Positions 1 through 8,615 are shown, counted from the first letter of the stretch. The stretch: 20,978 nt of DNA from CAZGAH01 sp964523295 (GCA_964523295.1 CAZGAH010000076.1:1-20978); one strand, 5' to 3'. Numbers and translations are program-made. Notes: generated from the sequence alone by a model not told the origin.

Positions 1-179
1 TCCCGCCTGGCATGTCCAGCGCATCCCCCCTGCACGCAGTCGCTTGTCCCAGAAACGCTATCAATACGCTATCTCCGTTGACTACGATCTTTATTCACTG
101 ACAGCATAAGCGGGTGTTGTGCTGCGCTTTTGTCCGTGATAGAGTTATGCTGCATATCAGACAGGCGTAATTCATGCTT
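1..179. other. Upstream flank without recognisable gene
   Basis: I see no supportable gene here. The long antisense reading frame that crosses this stretch is a shadow of cas6 and has no recognisable protein features. The stretch is moderately AT-rich compared with the coding DNA, as expected for the upstream region of the cas operon. No clear terminator of a preceding gene is visible. Confidence 0.5.
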
Positions 180-219
180 GGCAATGTTTCCAGACTTTGA
201 TTCATCCGGAAACATGGCA
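180..219 (+). promoter_or_regulatory. Shared CRISPR promoter/operator element, copy A (upstream of cas6)
   Basis: The segment starts with the imperfect palindrome GGCAATGTTTCC, continues with AGACTTTGATTC and ends with CATGGCA. Copy C upstream of the adaptation operon matches it at about 31 of 40 positions with identical spacing. The element ends 41 bases before the cas6 start. TTGATT at 197-202 could be a -35 box, but no good -10 follows, so an activator or another sigma factor may be needed. The sequence match is seen directly; the regulatory role is inferred. Confidence 0.6.
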
Positions 220-260
220 TGATATCTGAGAAACGCCTTACAATCCAATGAGGTGGACGA

Positions 261-1208
261 ATGCTTTTCGGAAAGTATATCGCTGTGGTCGAGTTTCATG
301 ACAACGCCCGCCTTCCGGCCTACAAGGGATCGACCCTGCGCGGCGGGTTCGGGGCGGCATTGAAGATGGTCATGTGCGGCATGATGAACAAGGCCTGCGA
401 TCACTGCCGGCTTTCCGACCGCTGCCTCTATGCCCGGACGTTTGAACCGCAGGGCAAAACCCTCCCCGGCGCAAGGGTCGCGTCGCCGCCGCATCCCTAC
501 GTCATCGAGCCGCCGCTCGATGGCCGCGACGTGTTTACCCCGGGTGACCGGCTCGCCTTTGGTCTGGTTTTGTTCGGCGCGGCGAATACGTATCTCCCCT
601 TTTTCTTTCATGCCGTGAGCGCCATGGGCCGGCGTGGCATCGGAAAAAGTGCTGACGGAAGGGCCACGTTTTCGCTCGTTGATGTCCGGGACGCCCGGGG
701 CAACTCGATATACGATCCGGATATCGGGCAGGTCGTCGGCGCGTGTACGCCCGTTCAGCTCGATCCCGGCAGCCCGGGCACGTCCCCCGACGGCTCCGCG
801 GAGGTGACGGTACGCTTCGAGACTCCGCTCCGCCTCAAATACATGAACCACCTGCACGCCGGGCTCACCTTCGAGGTGCTCACGCGGGCCATGCTGCGCC
901 GTATCTCGCAACTCTTCGCCTTTCATGGCGACGGGGAGCCGCCGCTCGATTACAAAGGTCTGGTTGCCCGGGCCAGGGAGGTGCGGACCGCGAGCAGCGC
1001 GTTGCAGTGGCGCGACTGGGAGCGCTATTCGAACCGGCAGCAGGCCAGGATGTGCCTCGGCGGAATCGCCGGTTCCGCAACCTATCAGGACGTCCCCCCG
1101 GAATTTCAGCCCCTGCTGGCCATTGCCCGACTGGTACACATCGGCAAGCAGACGACATTCGGCCTGGGCCTCGTGGATTACGACTGGGGCCCGGAGCGCG
1201 GGGCATGA
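261..1208 (+). CDS. cas6: Cas6, CRISPR pre-crRNA processing endoribonuclease (RAMP)
   Basis: 315 residues. It should cut the array transcript inside each repeat to leave crRNAs with an 8-base 5' tag. The N-terminal half has the family signature PAYKGSTLRGGFGAAL (residues 19-34) followed by a Cys cluster CDHCRLSDRC (46-55) that may bind a metal. A second RAMP-like segment carries GRRGIGKS, and the C-terminus has a glycine-rich loop near GKQTTFGLGL, as in the Cas6 C-terminal family. I cannot assign the catalytic histidine. The ATG is preceded by GAGGTGG four bases upstream. It is the first gene of the interference operon, and its stop overlaps the next start by four bases (ATGA), so the two are translationally coupled. 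Confidence 0.88.
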   Translation: MLFGKYIAVVEFHDNARLPAYKGSTLRGGFGAALKMVMCGMMNKACDHCRLSDRCLYARTFEPQGKTLPGARVASPPHPYVIEPPLDGRDVFTPGDRLAFGLVLFGAANTYLPFFFHAVSAMGRRGIGKSADGRATFSLVDVRDARGNSIYDPDIGQVVGACTPVQLDPGSPGTSPDGSAEVTVRFETPLRLKYMNHLHAGLTFEVLTRAMLRRISQLFAFHGDGEPPLDYKGLVARAREVRTASSALQWRDWERYSNRQQARMCLGGIAGSATYQDVPPEFQPLLAIARLVHIGKQTTFGLGLVDYDWGPERGA

Positions 1209-2329
1209 AGCGCGTTCTGCTGGCTGTGTGCGGGCTGACGCCGCAGGTCATTACCGAAACCCTGTTCGCCTTGCATCAGCAGGGGCGCATGGTCGACGCC
1301 ATCCGCGTGCTTACGACCAGACCCGGGCGAGAGGCCTGCCTGACCAGGCTCCTGGCGCCGGAGACCGGCCATTTTTACCGCTTCCTCGAAGACTACGGCA
1401 TCGATTCCGGTTCCGTCGACTTCAGCTCGCGGCACGTCGTGGCCGTACACGATACGTACGGGCGCGAACTCGACGACATCAGCCTTGAGGAGGACAACGA
1501 ATCCTTTCTTGCGGCCTGCATGGACAGTGCCTTCGAGCTGACAGCCGACGCGGGGAATACGGTGTTTTTTTCCATCGCCGGCGGCAGGAAGACCATGGGG
1601 GCCTGTCTGTCGCTGGCCGCGCAGCTCTATGCCAGGCCCCAGGACCGTATTTTCCATGTCCTGGTCTCCCCCGAGTTCGAGAGCTGCCGGGATTTCTATT
1701 ACCCGCGGGCGACATCGCGGCCGGTCGAGTTGTTCGACGCGCAGGGCAACCCTTTTCTCAAGGAAAGCCGCTACGCAGCGGTCACCCTGGCGCCGTTGCC
1801 CTTCTTTCCCCTCCGAAACCGTCTGGCCGACCGTCTGCTCAAACGACCAGAAGATCCGGCAACCATGATGCTCTCCCTGGTCAGGGAGACCCGAAACGAA
1901 CTCGTCGTGGACCTGGACTCGCGCACGGTGGCCTGGAAAGGCTTTCAGCTCGACCTGCGGCCGTCGCACCTGGCCGTGTACGCCTTTTTCGGGCTGCGCA
2001 AGAAGGAAATGCGCTGTACGCGCGATCACTGCCGGGGCTGTAGCGAATGCGCCGCGAGCTTCGAGGATATCGTCTCGGCGCAGGGGGAAATTACGCGACT
2101 CTATCAGCGCATCACGCGCGGAGGCCCGGCCTTTTCCACGAGCGATTCGGGAATCCTGGCGCTCAGCAAAGAAAATTTCAATTCCTATCGGACGAAGATC
2201 AACAAGGAAATCGAGGGGCGGTTCGGGGCCTGCGACGCCCGGAGCCTGCATATCGCCTCCGTCGGGCCCAGGCCGGGCGTGCGCTACGTGATTCCTCTCG
2301 ACAGGTCGAGCATCAGGATCGTTCATTAG
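1205..2329 (+). CDS. CARF-fold CRISPR ring nuclease/sensor with winged-helix C-terminus (NE0113/TIGR02584-like)
   Basis: 374 residues. The N-terminus MKRVLLAVCGLTPQVITETL and the later block SIAGGRKTMGAC (123-134) are hallmarks of the CRISPR-associated NE0113 family, annotated as a Csm6-type ring nuclease with a CARF-like fold that binds cyclic oligoadenylate. I see no HEPN RxxxxH RNase motif. The C-terminal part (about 235-374) looks like a winged helix, with DLRPSHLAVYAFF, then SKENFNSYRTKINKEI as a recognition-helix-like segment, then a beta wing GVRYVIPLD. Inside it is a C271-C276-C279-C282 cluster that could bind zinc. cas6 overlaps its start by four bases. Directly after the stop lies the palindrome upstream of cas10. 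It could switch off cOA signalling, regulate transcription, or both; the DNA-binding role is inference. Confidence 0.8.
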   Translation: MKRVLLAVCGLTPQVITETLFALHQQGRMVDAIRVLTTRPGREACLTRLLAPETGHFYRFLEDYGIDSGSVDFSSRHVVAVHDTYGRELDDISLEEDNESFLAACMDSAFELTADAGNTVFFSIAGGRKTMGACLSLAAQLYARPQDRIFHVLVSPEFESCRDFYYPRATSRPVELFDAQGNPFLKESRYAAVTLAPLPFFPLRNRLADRLLKRPEDPATMMLSLVRETRNELVVDLDSRTVAWKGFQLDLRPSHLAVYAFFGLRKKEMRCTRDHCRGCSECAASFEDIVSAQGEITRLYQRITRGGPAFSTSDSGILALSKENFNSYRTKINKEIEGRFGACDARSLHIASVGPRPGVRYVIPLDRSSIRIVH

Positions 2330-2331
2330 CC

Positions 2332-2373
2332 GGCAATGTTGCCGGTCTGGAAGCGGAGTGCGGAAATACGGCA
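2332..2373 (+). promoter_or_regulatory. Shared CRISPR promoter/operator element, copy B (upstream of cas10)
   Basis: Two bases after the ring-nuclease stop codon lies a near-perfect inverted repeat CCGGCAA-TG-TTGCCGG (2330-2345), followed by GTCTGGA and then CGGAAATACGGCA. With a small gap this aligns with copies A and C (GGCAAYGTTKCC, then RGACTT, then a CATGGCA-like end). It lies in the 104-base gap before cas10, so cas10-csm5 may have its own regulated promoter in addition to read-through from cas6. The palindrome has no T tract, so a terminator is less likely. Confidence 0.5.
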
Positions 2374-2433
2374 CAGACAAATGCCGTCCATACATCGACT
2401 GTCAGGCAACTGACGCAACGCAAGGAGCGAGGC

Positions 2434-4878
2434 ATGGCAGACAACAGAAACGAAACCCTTGTGCTGGCCGCGCTGCTGCATGACATCGGCAAGTTTGCCC
2501 AGCGTGCCGGCCGACCGAAAAGCAGCGGCCTTGAGGGCGAGTATTGCCCCATAGACAAACAAACCCATCGTCCGACACATCAGCACGTCCTGTATACCGA
2601 CGCGTTTATCGAAAAGGACCTGCCGTTGCCACCGGAGGTCGATCGCCCGGCCCTGGCCCGGCTGGCGGCCACGCACCATAAGCCCGGCCAGGACAATCTG
2701 GAGGAATTGGCCCTGCAGCGGGCCGAGTGCCTTTCTGCGGGCATGGATCGCATCCCTCCGGAAGGCGAGTCGGGCGACTTTCTCAGCGCCCGGCTTGTCT
2801 CGACCTTCTCCCAGGTCTCTTTTCAGCCCGGCAAAGACACGAAAAAAGGCTATTACCCGCTGCGTCCGATCGACGTCGATCCCTTTCCGGGCGATGAGCA
2901 GGCCGCGCGGCAGACCGACTATCCGACGCTCTTCAAGGAATTCCAGCAGGGCCTGCGTACGCTTCCGCTGGACATGGGCGTCCGGCACTATACCGCCGCG
3001 CTGGCGTCCCTGCTGGAGACCTGTACCTGGTGCATCCCTTCTTCCACGTACGGGAACGAGCCGGATATCTCGCTCTACGATCACGCCCTGACCACGGCGG
3101 CCATTGCCCAGGCCCTGGCCGCGCATCACCGCGCGGCCGGCACCCTGCCCGGCGCGAAGGGCAGCGGCGGCGAGAAGTTCGTTCTCGTGGGCGGCGACTT
3201 GTCCGGCATCCAGAAGTACATATTCGGGCTGGAGAAGTCGCACGGCGCCGGCGTGGCCAAGATTCTGCGGGCCAGGTCCTTCCAGCTCCAGGCCTTGACC
3301 CGGTCCGTGACCCTGGCCCTGCTGGACGAGCTGGGACTGTCGCCGGTGGCCAGGGTCATGGACGCGGGCGGTCGCTTCGTGCTCCTGTTGCCCTGTACGC
3401 GGGCTGTTCTGGAGCAGCTCCCCGGCTTCGAGGCGCGGGTTCAGGAATGGTTCTTCGCCCGATTCTCGGGGCGCCTGGCCCTGAATCTGGTGTACGCGCA
3501 GCGATTGACCGAACAGGATTTCGGGCAGGAACAGTTTCGTGACGTCCTGGAAGGGCTCTGGGACCGGCTCGAAGTCCGCAAGATGCGGAAATTCGATCGC
3601 GTGCTCGCTTCCGGGGCCCCCCCGGTGCGCCTGGCCGGCGAGTACGGTTCCACGGCCTGCGCGGTCTGTGGCCTGAATCCGACGTCCGCCGCCGCCAGCG
3701 ACCGCTATGCCCGGGCCTACGAACGGACGCTGGATATCTGTGCCGCGTGCGCGGAACAGATCATGGACATCGGCCGCAAGCTGCCCAGGCCGGAGAACCG
3801 CTTTCTCGTTCTCACGCGCCGCGACGGTCTGGAACTCTTCGGCGGCATCCGGATGCGCTTTGCCGGAACCGTCGATCATCACGACCGCGATGCCCTGGAG
3901 ATTCTCAATTTCCGCGACCGCAAGGCCCACGCGCACCTGGCCCTGGCCGGGTATTTGCCGCTGTTTACCGCGCAGGACGTGGAGCGCTGGGAGCGGGAAG
4001 AACGGAAGTCCAAGGATGACGAGCCGGTGCAGGCCGGCGAACCCAAGACTTTCGGGCACCTGGCCGTAGAGGCGCGCGTGGCCGATGCCGACGGATTGCG
4101 GGGCAAGGCCTTTCTGGCCGCGTTCAAGGCCGACGTGGACAACCTGGGCCTGGTCTTCGGACTGGGCCTGCACGACAAGCTATCCATCTCGCGCTTCGCC
4201 GGCCTGTCGCGACTGCTCAATCTCTTCTTCTCCGAAGCGCTCGTGGATTGCATCAAGCGCGAGTTCCCGGACATCTACGTGGTCTTTGCCGGCGGCGACG
4301 ACGTGTTCCTGCTTGGCCCATGGACCGATGTCGTGCTCTTTGCCCAGTCCCTGGAGCAGATGTTTCGCCGCTTCGTGGGCGAGAATCCGGACCTCAGCCT
4401 CTCGGCCGGCATCGCCGTGGCCAAACCGATGCTCCCGGCCCGTAGCGTGGCCCAGGCAGCAGAGGATTTGCTCGACCAGTCGAAGAGATATGCCCGCAAC
4501 GCCAAGGCCGGCGGTCGCACCAAGAACGCCTTTACCCTGTTCGGCGTTACCGGCGGCTGGGAAGCGTACCCCAAGCTTCTGGAAGCGGGGCGCTGGATCG
4601 AGGGGCTCGTTCTGGAGCACAAAATGACCATCGGCCTGGCCATGCGTCTGCTTGGCTACGCCGATGACTGCCGGGCACTGTGCGCCGGAGAGCCCGTATC
4701 CGTGCGCAAGGGGCTCTACCTCGCGCACATGGCCTATGATTTCAAACGCAACCTGAACGAAGAAAAACTCACGGCCGCAGACAAGGAAAAACTCCACGGC
4801 CTGAGAACCTCGCCGGAGACACTGGAACGGATGCGCATGCCCCTGAGCTGCGCACTGTATCGGATACGAAGCGAATAA
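2434..4878 (+). CDS. csm1: Cas10/Csm1, type III-A large subunit with HD nuclease and cyclase palm
   Basis: 814 residues from the ATG at 2434, preceded by AAGGAG. An upstream in-frame extension is open but overlaps the previous gene, so it was rejected. The N-terminal HD nuclease motif is H16-D17 in LLHDIGKFAQRAGR. The first palm-like block includes GGDLSGIQKYIFG. A zinc ribbon is formed by C409/C412 and C436/C439. The C-terminal palm carries the intact cyclase motif GGDD at residues 620-623 (VVFAGGDDVF). A Csm1-type helical C-terminus follows. By family knowledge the protein cuts single-stranded DNA through HD and makes cyclic oligoadenylates from ATP when target RNA is bound. Both catalytic centres look intact, which fits the presence of CARF proteins in the locus. 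Confidence 0.95.
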   Translation: MADNRNETLVLAALLHDIGKFAQRAGRPKSSGLEGEYCPIDKQTHRPTHQHVLYTDAFIEKDLPLPPEVDRPALARLAATHHKPGQDNLEELALQRAECLSAGMDRIPPEGESGDFLSARLVSTFSQVSFQPGKDTKKGYYPLRPIDVDPFPGDEQAARQTDYPTLFKEFQQGLRTLPLDMGVRHYTAALASLLETCTWCIPSSTYGNEPDISLYDHALTTAAIAQALAAHHRAAGTLPGAKGSGGEKFVLVGGDLSGIQKYIFGLEKSHGAGVAKILRARSFQLQALTRSVTLALLDELGLSPVARVMDAGGRFVLLLPCTRAVLEQLPGFEARVQEWFFARFSGRLALNLVYAQRLTEQDFGQEQFRDVLEGLWDRLEVRKMRKFDRVLASGAPPVRLAGEYGSTACAVCGLNPTSAAASDRYARAYERTLDICAACAEQIMDIGRKLPRPENRFLVLTRRDGLELFGGIRMRFAGTVDHHDRDALEILNFRDRKAHAHLALAGYLPLFTAQDVERWEREERKSKDDEPVQAGEPKTFGHLAVEARVADADGLRGKAFLAAFKADVDNLGLVFGLGLHDKLSISRFAGLSRLLNLFFSEALVDCIKREFPDIYVVFAGGDDVFLLGPWTDVVLFAQSLEQMFRRFVGENPDLSLSAGIAVAKPMLPARSVAQAAEDLLDQSKRYARNAKAGGRTKNAFTLFGVTGGWEAYPKLLEAGRWIEGLVLEHKMTIGLAMRLLGYADDCRALCAGEPVSVRKGLYLAHMAYDFKRNLNEEKLTAADKEKLHGLRTSPETLERMRMPLSCALYRIRSE

Positions 4879-4895
4879 CTGAAGGAGGCGATAAG

Positions 4896-5321
4896 ATGGT
4901 CACGTACAGGGATGGCAAGGGGAATATGCCCGTTGATTTGCTCCATGATGGTGCAATGAAACGGGCAGAAGCGTTTGTCGTATTATACAATGGAAAAGTT
5001 GACGAGCGATCATCCATATCGTCAGCACAGCTCAGGCGTTTTTACGGCGAATTCAAAAGCCTGGAAAAGCGTTTTCATTTCAAGAGGCAAAATGATTCGT
5101 CTGAAAATCCGTTCCTGTCGATCCTGCCGCTGATAAAAATGGTCAAATCAAAGGCCGCTTACGCAGCGAATCCGAAGAATAGAAAAATTCCAGAATCATT
5201 CCAAAAATGGATGGAAGAATGCATCGACGCGATAAACACCCAGGACGACTTCGAGGCCTTTTTGCTCCATTTCGAGGCAGTCGTCGGATTTTGCTACGGG
5301 CGCGGACTGAGCAATAAATAA
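4896..5321 (+). CDS. csm2: Csm2, small subunit of the type III-A complex
   Basis: 141 residues, the normal size for Csm2. The sequence is largely helical by composition, with the family-like stretch LRRFYGEFKSLEKRF (residues 47-61), then a conserved LPLIKMVKSKAAYA block and a C-terminal FLLHFEAVVGFCYGRG. Csm2 forms the helical filament that lines the crRNA-target duplex opposite Csm3. A strong ribosome binding site AAGGAGG precedes the ATG. It lies 17 bases after csm1 and 20 bases before csm3, in conserved csm gene order. Its base composition is visibly more AT-rich than its neighbours. Confidence 0.92.
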   Translation: MVTYRDGKGNMPVDLLHDGAMKRAEAFVVLYNGKVDERSSISSAQLRRFYGEFKSLEKRFHFKRQNDSSENPFLSILPLIKMVKSKAAYAANPKNRKIPESFQKWMEECIDAINTQDDFEAFLLHFEAVVGFCYGRGLSNK

Positions 5322-5341
5322 GACAGGACAAGGAGCTGCAC

Positions 5342-6043
5342 ATGAAACTCGTCAGCATTCAGCATATCACCGGCACCATACGCCTCGTTTCGGGACTGCA
5401 CATCGGCGCCGGCAAGGATACCATAGAAATCGGCGGCCTGGATCAACCCATCGTCAAGCATCCCATAACCGGCGCACCGTACATCCCGGGCTCCTCGCTC
5501 AAGGGAAAGATGCGCTCCCTGCTCGAAATCTATTATTTCATCGATCAAGCAGAAACACAACGCTATATAACGGGCAAGTATTCTAAAAGAGGCCAGGGGA
5601 TGCCCTGTGGCTGTGGCCTGCGGGAATGCCCGGCCTGCGTCATCTTCGGCGCAGCCAGCGACAAGAAGGACGCCCGGACCGGGCCTACCCGGCTCATCGT
5701 CCGCGACGCCATGCTGGCGCCCAAGTATGAGAGGGACTTCAATAAGGGCATGTTGCCTATGGAAATCAAGTACGAAAACATAATTGACCGGGTCAGAGGC
5801 ACGGCCGAGCACCCCAGGCCCCTGGAGCGCGTGCCCGCCGGCGTATGTTTCGAGCTCAATCTCTCGTTCAAGATCTTCGAGGACGATACGCCCGGGTTGC
5901 TGGACTACGTCTACAAAGGGTTCAAGCTCATCGAACTCGACGCCCTGGGCGGCTGCGGATCGCGCGGCAGCGGACAGGTCCGGTTCGAGAACCTGCGCTG
6001 TGACGATCAGCCCGTTTCACTGGACACGATTATTCTCAGATGA
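5342..6043 (+). CDS. csm3: Csm3, backbone RAMP subunit and target-RNA nuclease
   Basis: 233 residues. The N-terminus GTIRLVSGLHIGAGKD and PITGAPYIPGSSLKGKMRSLLE are typical Csm3 motifs. Asp34 in GGLDQPIVK matches the position of the catalytic aspartate that cuts target RNA at six-base intervals in Csm complexes. A Cys-rich patch PCGCGLRECPAC (about residues 88-99) is likely a zinc site. The C-terminus has the glycine-rich RAMP loop GGCGSRGSGQV. AAGGAG precedes the ATG. It sits between csm2 and csm4. The catalytic assignment rests on family knowledge, while the motifs are seen directly. Confidence 0.94.
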   Translation: MKLVSIQHITGTIRLVSGLHIGAGKDTIEIGGLDQPIVKHPITGAPYIPGSSLKGKMRSLLEIYYFIDQAETQRYITGKYSKRGQGMPCGCGLRECPACVIFGAASDKKDARTGPTRLIVRDAMLAPKYERDFNKGMLPMEIKYENIIDRVRGTAEHPRPLERVPAGVCFELNLSFKIFEDDTPGLLDYVYKGFKLIELDALGGCGSRGSGQVRFENLRCDDQPVSLDTIILR

Positions 6044-6053
6044 GGAGCCGCTC

Positions 6054-7046
6054 ATGGACCTTCTGCGCTACGTCCTTTCCCCGCGCGGGCCATTCGCTAC
6101 GCAGCTGCGCAGCGACACCCTGCACGGGCATCTGATCTGCGCCGCGGCCGAGCTGGACGGACGCGACGCTGCCGGAGCGCTGCTGGCGCGGTTCGAGGGC
6201 GCCGAACCGCCCTTTGTCTGCGCCTCGGCTCTGCCCTCCGGGTTCCTGCCCATGCCCTGCCTGCCCCCGCTGCCGCGCAAGGCCTTCAAGGAGCGCTACG
6301 CCACCAAGGACGGCCCGTTCAAAGGCAGCCTGTTCGAGGCCTTGAACGCCTGCAAGCGGTTTCGCAAGAAGCGCTACCTTCCCCTGTCCCTGTGGCCGCG
6401 GCTGCGAAACCGGCTCAGCCTGGCAGCCCTGTTCGGGCAGTGGACGCAGGACCCGGCAGCCTTCGAGCCGGCACTGCCGCCGCGATGGCGCGACTGGCGC
6501 CGCGAACACGCAGAAACCCGCAACAGCATCGACCGTATGACCGGCACCGTGCCCGATGAGGGCGGGCTGTACCTGTCGGAGGCTACCTTCTATTACCCCG
6601 GCGTCACCCTCGATCTCTATGTCCGTACGGCCGAGCCGGACCTGTTCGAGCGGCTGCTGGGGCAGCTCGCGAGCACGGGATTCGGTCGCGACCGCAGCAC
6701 CGGCAAAGGCTGCTTCACCTTCGAACGCGACGCGAACTTTGACCCGGCCACGCTCGACGGCGCGGGCGAGCAGCGCCTGTCGCTCTCGGTCGTCTCGGCC
6801 ATGGACATGTCCACCCTGCGCGGCTGGTACGCGACGTTCACCAAGCACGGCAAGGCCTGGGACGGGTTCGGGGAAAGCAGGCCCTTCAAGAAGCCCTTCC
6901 TGGCCCTGGAAGAGGGCGCGGTCTACGAGAGTCTGCCCGCGAGCGGTTATCTGCTGCGCGGTCTCCATCCCGACCCCGCGATCGTGCAAATCCTCTGGCC
7001 GTTGACCATCCCGCTGACCCTCGACCCCACGGAGGTCCGCCCATGA
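6054..7046 (+). CDS. csm4: Csm4, RAMP subunit binding the crRNA 5' tag
   Basis: 330 residues from ATG 6054 with GAGGAG nearby; an upstream in-frame extension into csm3 was rejected. The N-terminus has the Csm4-like LSPRGPFATQLRSDTLHGHLICAA, described as two overlapping motifs (residues about 8-31). Later come LPRKAFKERY, the rigid block HAETRNSIDRMTGT (typical of Csm4) and the glycine-rich GFGRDRSTGKGCF. Csm4 caps the complex at the crRNA 5' tag and contacts Cas10. The stop overlaps the csm5 start by four bases (ATGA). Confidence 0.92.
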   Translation: MDLLRYVLSPRGPFATQLRSDTLHGHLICAAAELDGRDAAGALLARFEGAEPPFVCASALPSGFLPMPCLPPLPRKAFKERYATKDGPFKGSLFEALNACKRFRKKRYLPLSLWPRLRNRLSLAALFGQWTQDPAAFEPALPPRWRDWRREHAETRNSIDRMTGTVPDEGGLYLSEATFYYPGVTLDLYVRTAEPDLFERLLGQLASTGFGRDRSTGKGCFTFERDANFDPATLDGAGEQRLSLSVVSAMDMSTLRGWYATFTKHGKAWDGFGESRPFKKPFLALEEGAVYESLPASGYLLRGLHPDPAIVQILWPLTIPLTLDPTEVRP

Positions 7047-8575
7047 CCAGCCTGTCCGACCAGACGGTGTTTCTGCGTCTCGAACCGCTCACCCCGGTGC
7101 ACGTCGGCGCGGGACACACCATGGACCCGCTGTCGTACGTCATGCGCGACAACGCGGGCCAGCCCTGTCTCTACCACGTGGACGTGAGCGCCTGGATCGA
7201 AGATCACCCCGATCCCGCGGAACTGGCCGATTTCTTCGGTTCGCGCAGCCTGCCGGAGATACGCGCCCGCGTGGCCGAGGAGCTCGATCCCGAGCACTAC
7301 GGCCTCGCCCCGGTCCGGGTGCTTTCGCGGGAGATTTACACGAAATATACCGCCGAACTGGGGGCCACGCGCAGCCAGAATCAGCTCCTCATCGATTCCG
7401 CCCTGTGCAATCCGCTCACCGGAGCCCTGATCGTGCCCGGCTCGTCGATCAAAGGCGCCATACGCACCGCGGTCATCGACTGGCTGGACCAAAAATGGAA
7501 ACTCGGGCTCAAGGCTGCGAACTCCGGGGGACGGTATGACGCTGTTCTGAAGGATTGCCTGGGGCCGATCGGTGACAATGCCTTCAAGAACCTCAAGGTC
7601 GGCGACTTCCACGCCCGCCTCGGGGCCTCGTGCATCGTCGCAGCAAAAGAACTGCGGAAAACCCCTTCCGAAAGCCCCTCCACGCCGAAAAATCCGTGCG
7701 AGGCCACCCTGAGCCGCGTGTCCGGCGACCAGCCCCTGGCCCTCTACGGCAAGCTCCAGCTCGGCCGCCACGACGCCGCGCGCCGCGATACTGTCCTGAC
7801 TGTTGCCGAAACAGGCCAGGACCGGCGGCGGAAATCCTGGAATCTGAGTGAACTTATGGGCCTGTGTACAGCCTTTTATAAAGAGCGCTATCAAAATGAA
7901 ACGAAGAACTTCTACGAGCTGCCCCATTTCGCCCCGACGGCCAAGGCCCTGGAGCGGCTGACGGACTGCATCCCGCCGGGCGAGGGGGCCATGCTCCTGC
8001 GCGTGGGGCACTATTCCCACGTGGAATGCGTGACCGTGACGGCAAACGACCCGAAGACGCCCAGCCGGCGGGGGCTGAAGATGCCCTGGGGCAAGACCCG
8101 GACCCTGGCCGACGGGGTCTACCCCTTTGGCTGGTGCCGGCTCAGCCTGTGTTCCGCGGCCGAGTACCAGGAGGCCGAGCGGAGCCGCGCGCAGCACGAC
8201 GCGGACCTGCTCCAGGCCAGGGACGCCCGGCGCACGGTGCTGAGCGCGCAGCGCGCGCAGCAGGCCCGGGCCAGGGCCGAGGCAGAACGAGCCCGGGAGG
8301 AGGCCCGGCTGGCCGAGGAGCGCGAGCGCGAGCGGCTGGAGCGGCTGAGCCCGGAAGAACGGCTGATCCTCCGCGTCCGCGAGCCCAAGGCCATCGAGAA
8401 CCACGCCGTGGAGCTCTTCAACATACTGGACAGCCTTGACCCCGCGCTGAAACGGCAGGCGGCCGAGGCGATCAAGGATTTCTGGGTCCGGGCCAACAAG
8501 TGGGAAAAGAAAAAATGCACGGACAAGCAGTGGAAGAAGGTCCAGCGGGTCCGAAGCCTTCTGGGCGAGGCGTGA
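7043..8575 (+). CDS. csm5: Csm5, RAMP subunit with long coiled-coil C-terminal extension
   Basis: 510 residues, clearly longer than the roughly 350-400 usual for Csm5. Residues 1-372 are the RAMP core, with LRLEPLTPVHVGAG at the N-terminus, NPLTGALIVPGSSIKGAIRTA (about 123-143) and a glycine-containing LADGVYPFGWCRLSL end. Residues about 373-435 are nearly all Ala, Arg and Glu and should form a single charged coiled coil. A separate helical domain (about 436-510) ends with KKCTDKQWKKVQRVRSLLGE. Csm5 binds the 3' end of crRNA and recruits trimming nucleases in studied systems. GGAGG precedes the ATG. It is the last gene of the interference operon, and a stable hairpin follows the stop. Confidence 0.92.
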   Translation: MTSLSDQTVFLRLEPLTPVHVGAGHTMDPLSYVMRDNAGQPCLYHVDVSAWIEDHPDPAELADFFGSRSLPEIRARVAEELDPEHYGLAPVRVLSREIYTKYTAELGATRSQNQLLIDSALCNPLTGALIVPGSSIKGAIRTAVIDWLDQKWKLGLKAANSGGRYDAVLKDCLGPIGDNAFKNLKVGDFHARLGASCIVAAKELRKTPSESPSTPKNPCEATLSRVSGDQPLALYGKLQLGRHDAARRDTVLTVAETGQDRRRKSWNLSELMGLCTAFYKERYQNETKNFYELPHFAPTAKALERLTDCIPPGEGAMLLRVGHYSHVECVTVTANDPKTPSRRGLKMPWGKTRTLADGVYPFGWCRLSLCSAAEYQEAERSRAQHDADLLQARDARRTVLSAQRAQQARARAEAERAREEARLAEERERERLERLSPEERLILRVREPKAIENHAVELFNILDSLDPALKRQAAEAIKDFWVRANKWEKKKCTDKQWKKVQRVRSLLGEA

Positions 8576-8581
8576 GTGCGC

Positions 8582-8605
8582 GGGGCGTGAATTCGTTCAC
8601 GCCCC
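8582..8605. terminator. Perfect 10-bp hairpin with TTCG loop between csm5 and hicB
   Basis: GGGGCGTGAA, loop TTCG, then TTCACGCCCC: a perfect stem just after the csm5 stop and just past the hicB stop on the other strand. It could stop transcription from both sides, but no T tract follows on either strand. A near copy lies at 9383-9404, so it may instead belong to a dispersed palindromic repeat. Confidence 0.5.
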
Positions 8606-8615
8606 TCGCCGGGGT

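Noticed and set aside
180..230. Sigma54 promoter at the shared element
   Set aside because: TGGCA occurs in copies A and C, but no GC-containing -12 box follows at the required spacing.
69..1139. 356-residue antisense frame over cas6, and similar long antisense frames over cas10 (2326-4173) and the GGDEF-EAL gene (17239-19302)
   Set aside because: GC-rich coding DNA often leaves long open frames on the opposite strand. They have Arg/Gly/Pro-rich composition, no recognised motifs and overlap well-supported genes.
2330..2345. Palindrome after the ring-nuclease gene as a simple terminator
   Set aside because: No T tract follows, the operon continues in the same direction, and the sequence matches elements upstream of two other operons.
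2047..2433. N-terminal extension of Cas10 from an upstream start
   Set aside because: It overlaps the upstream gene in another frame and has no homology-like features. The ATG at 2434 has AAGGAG and the HD motif at the usual distance.
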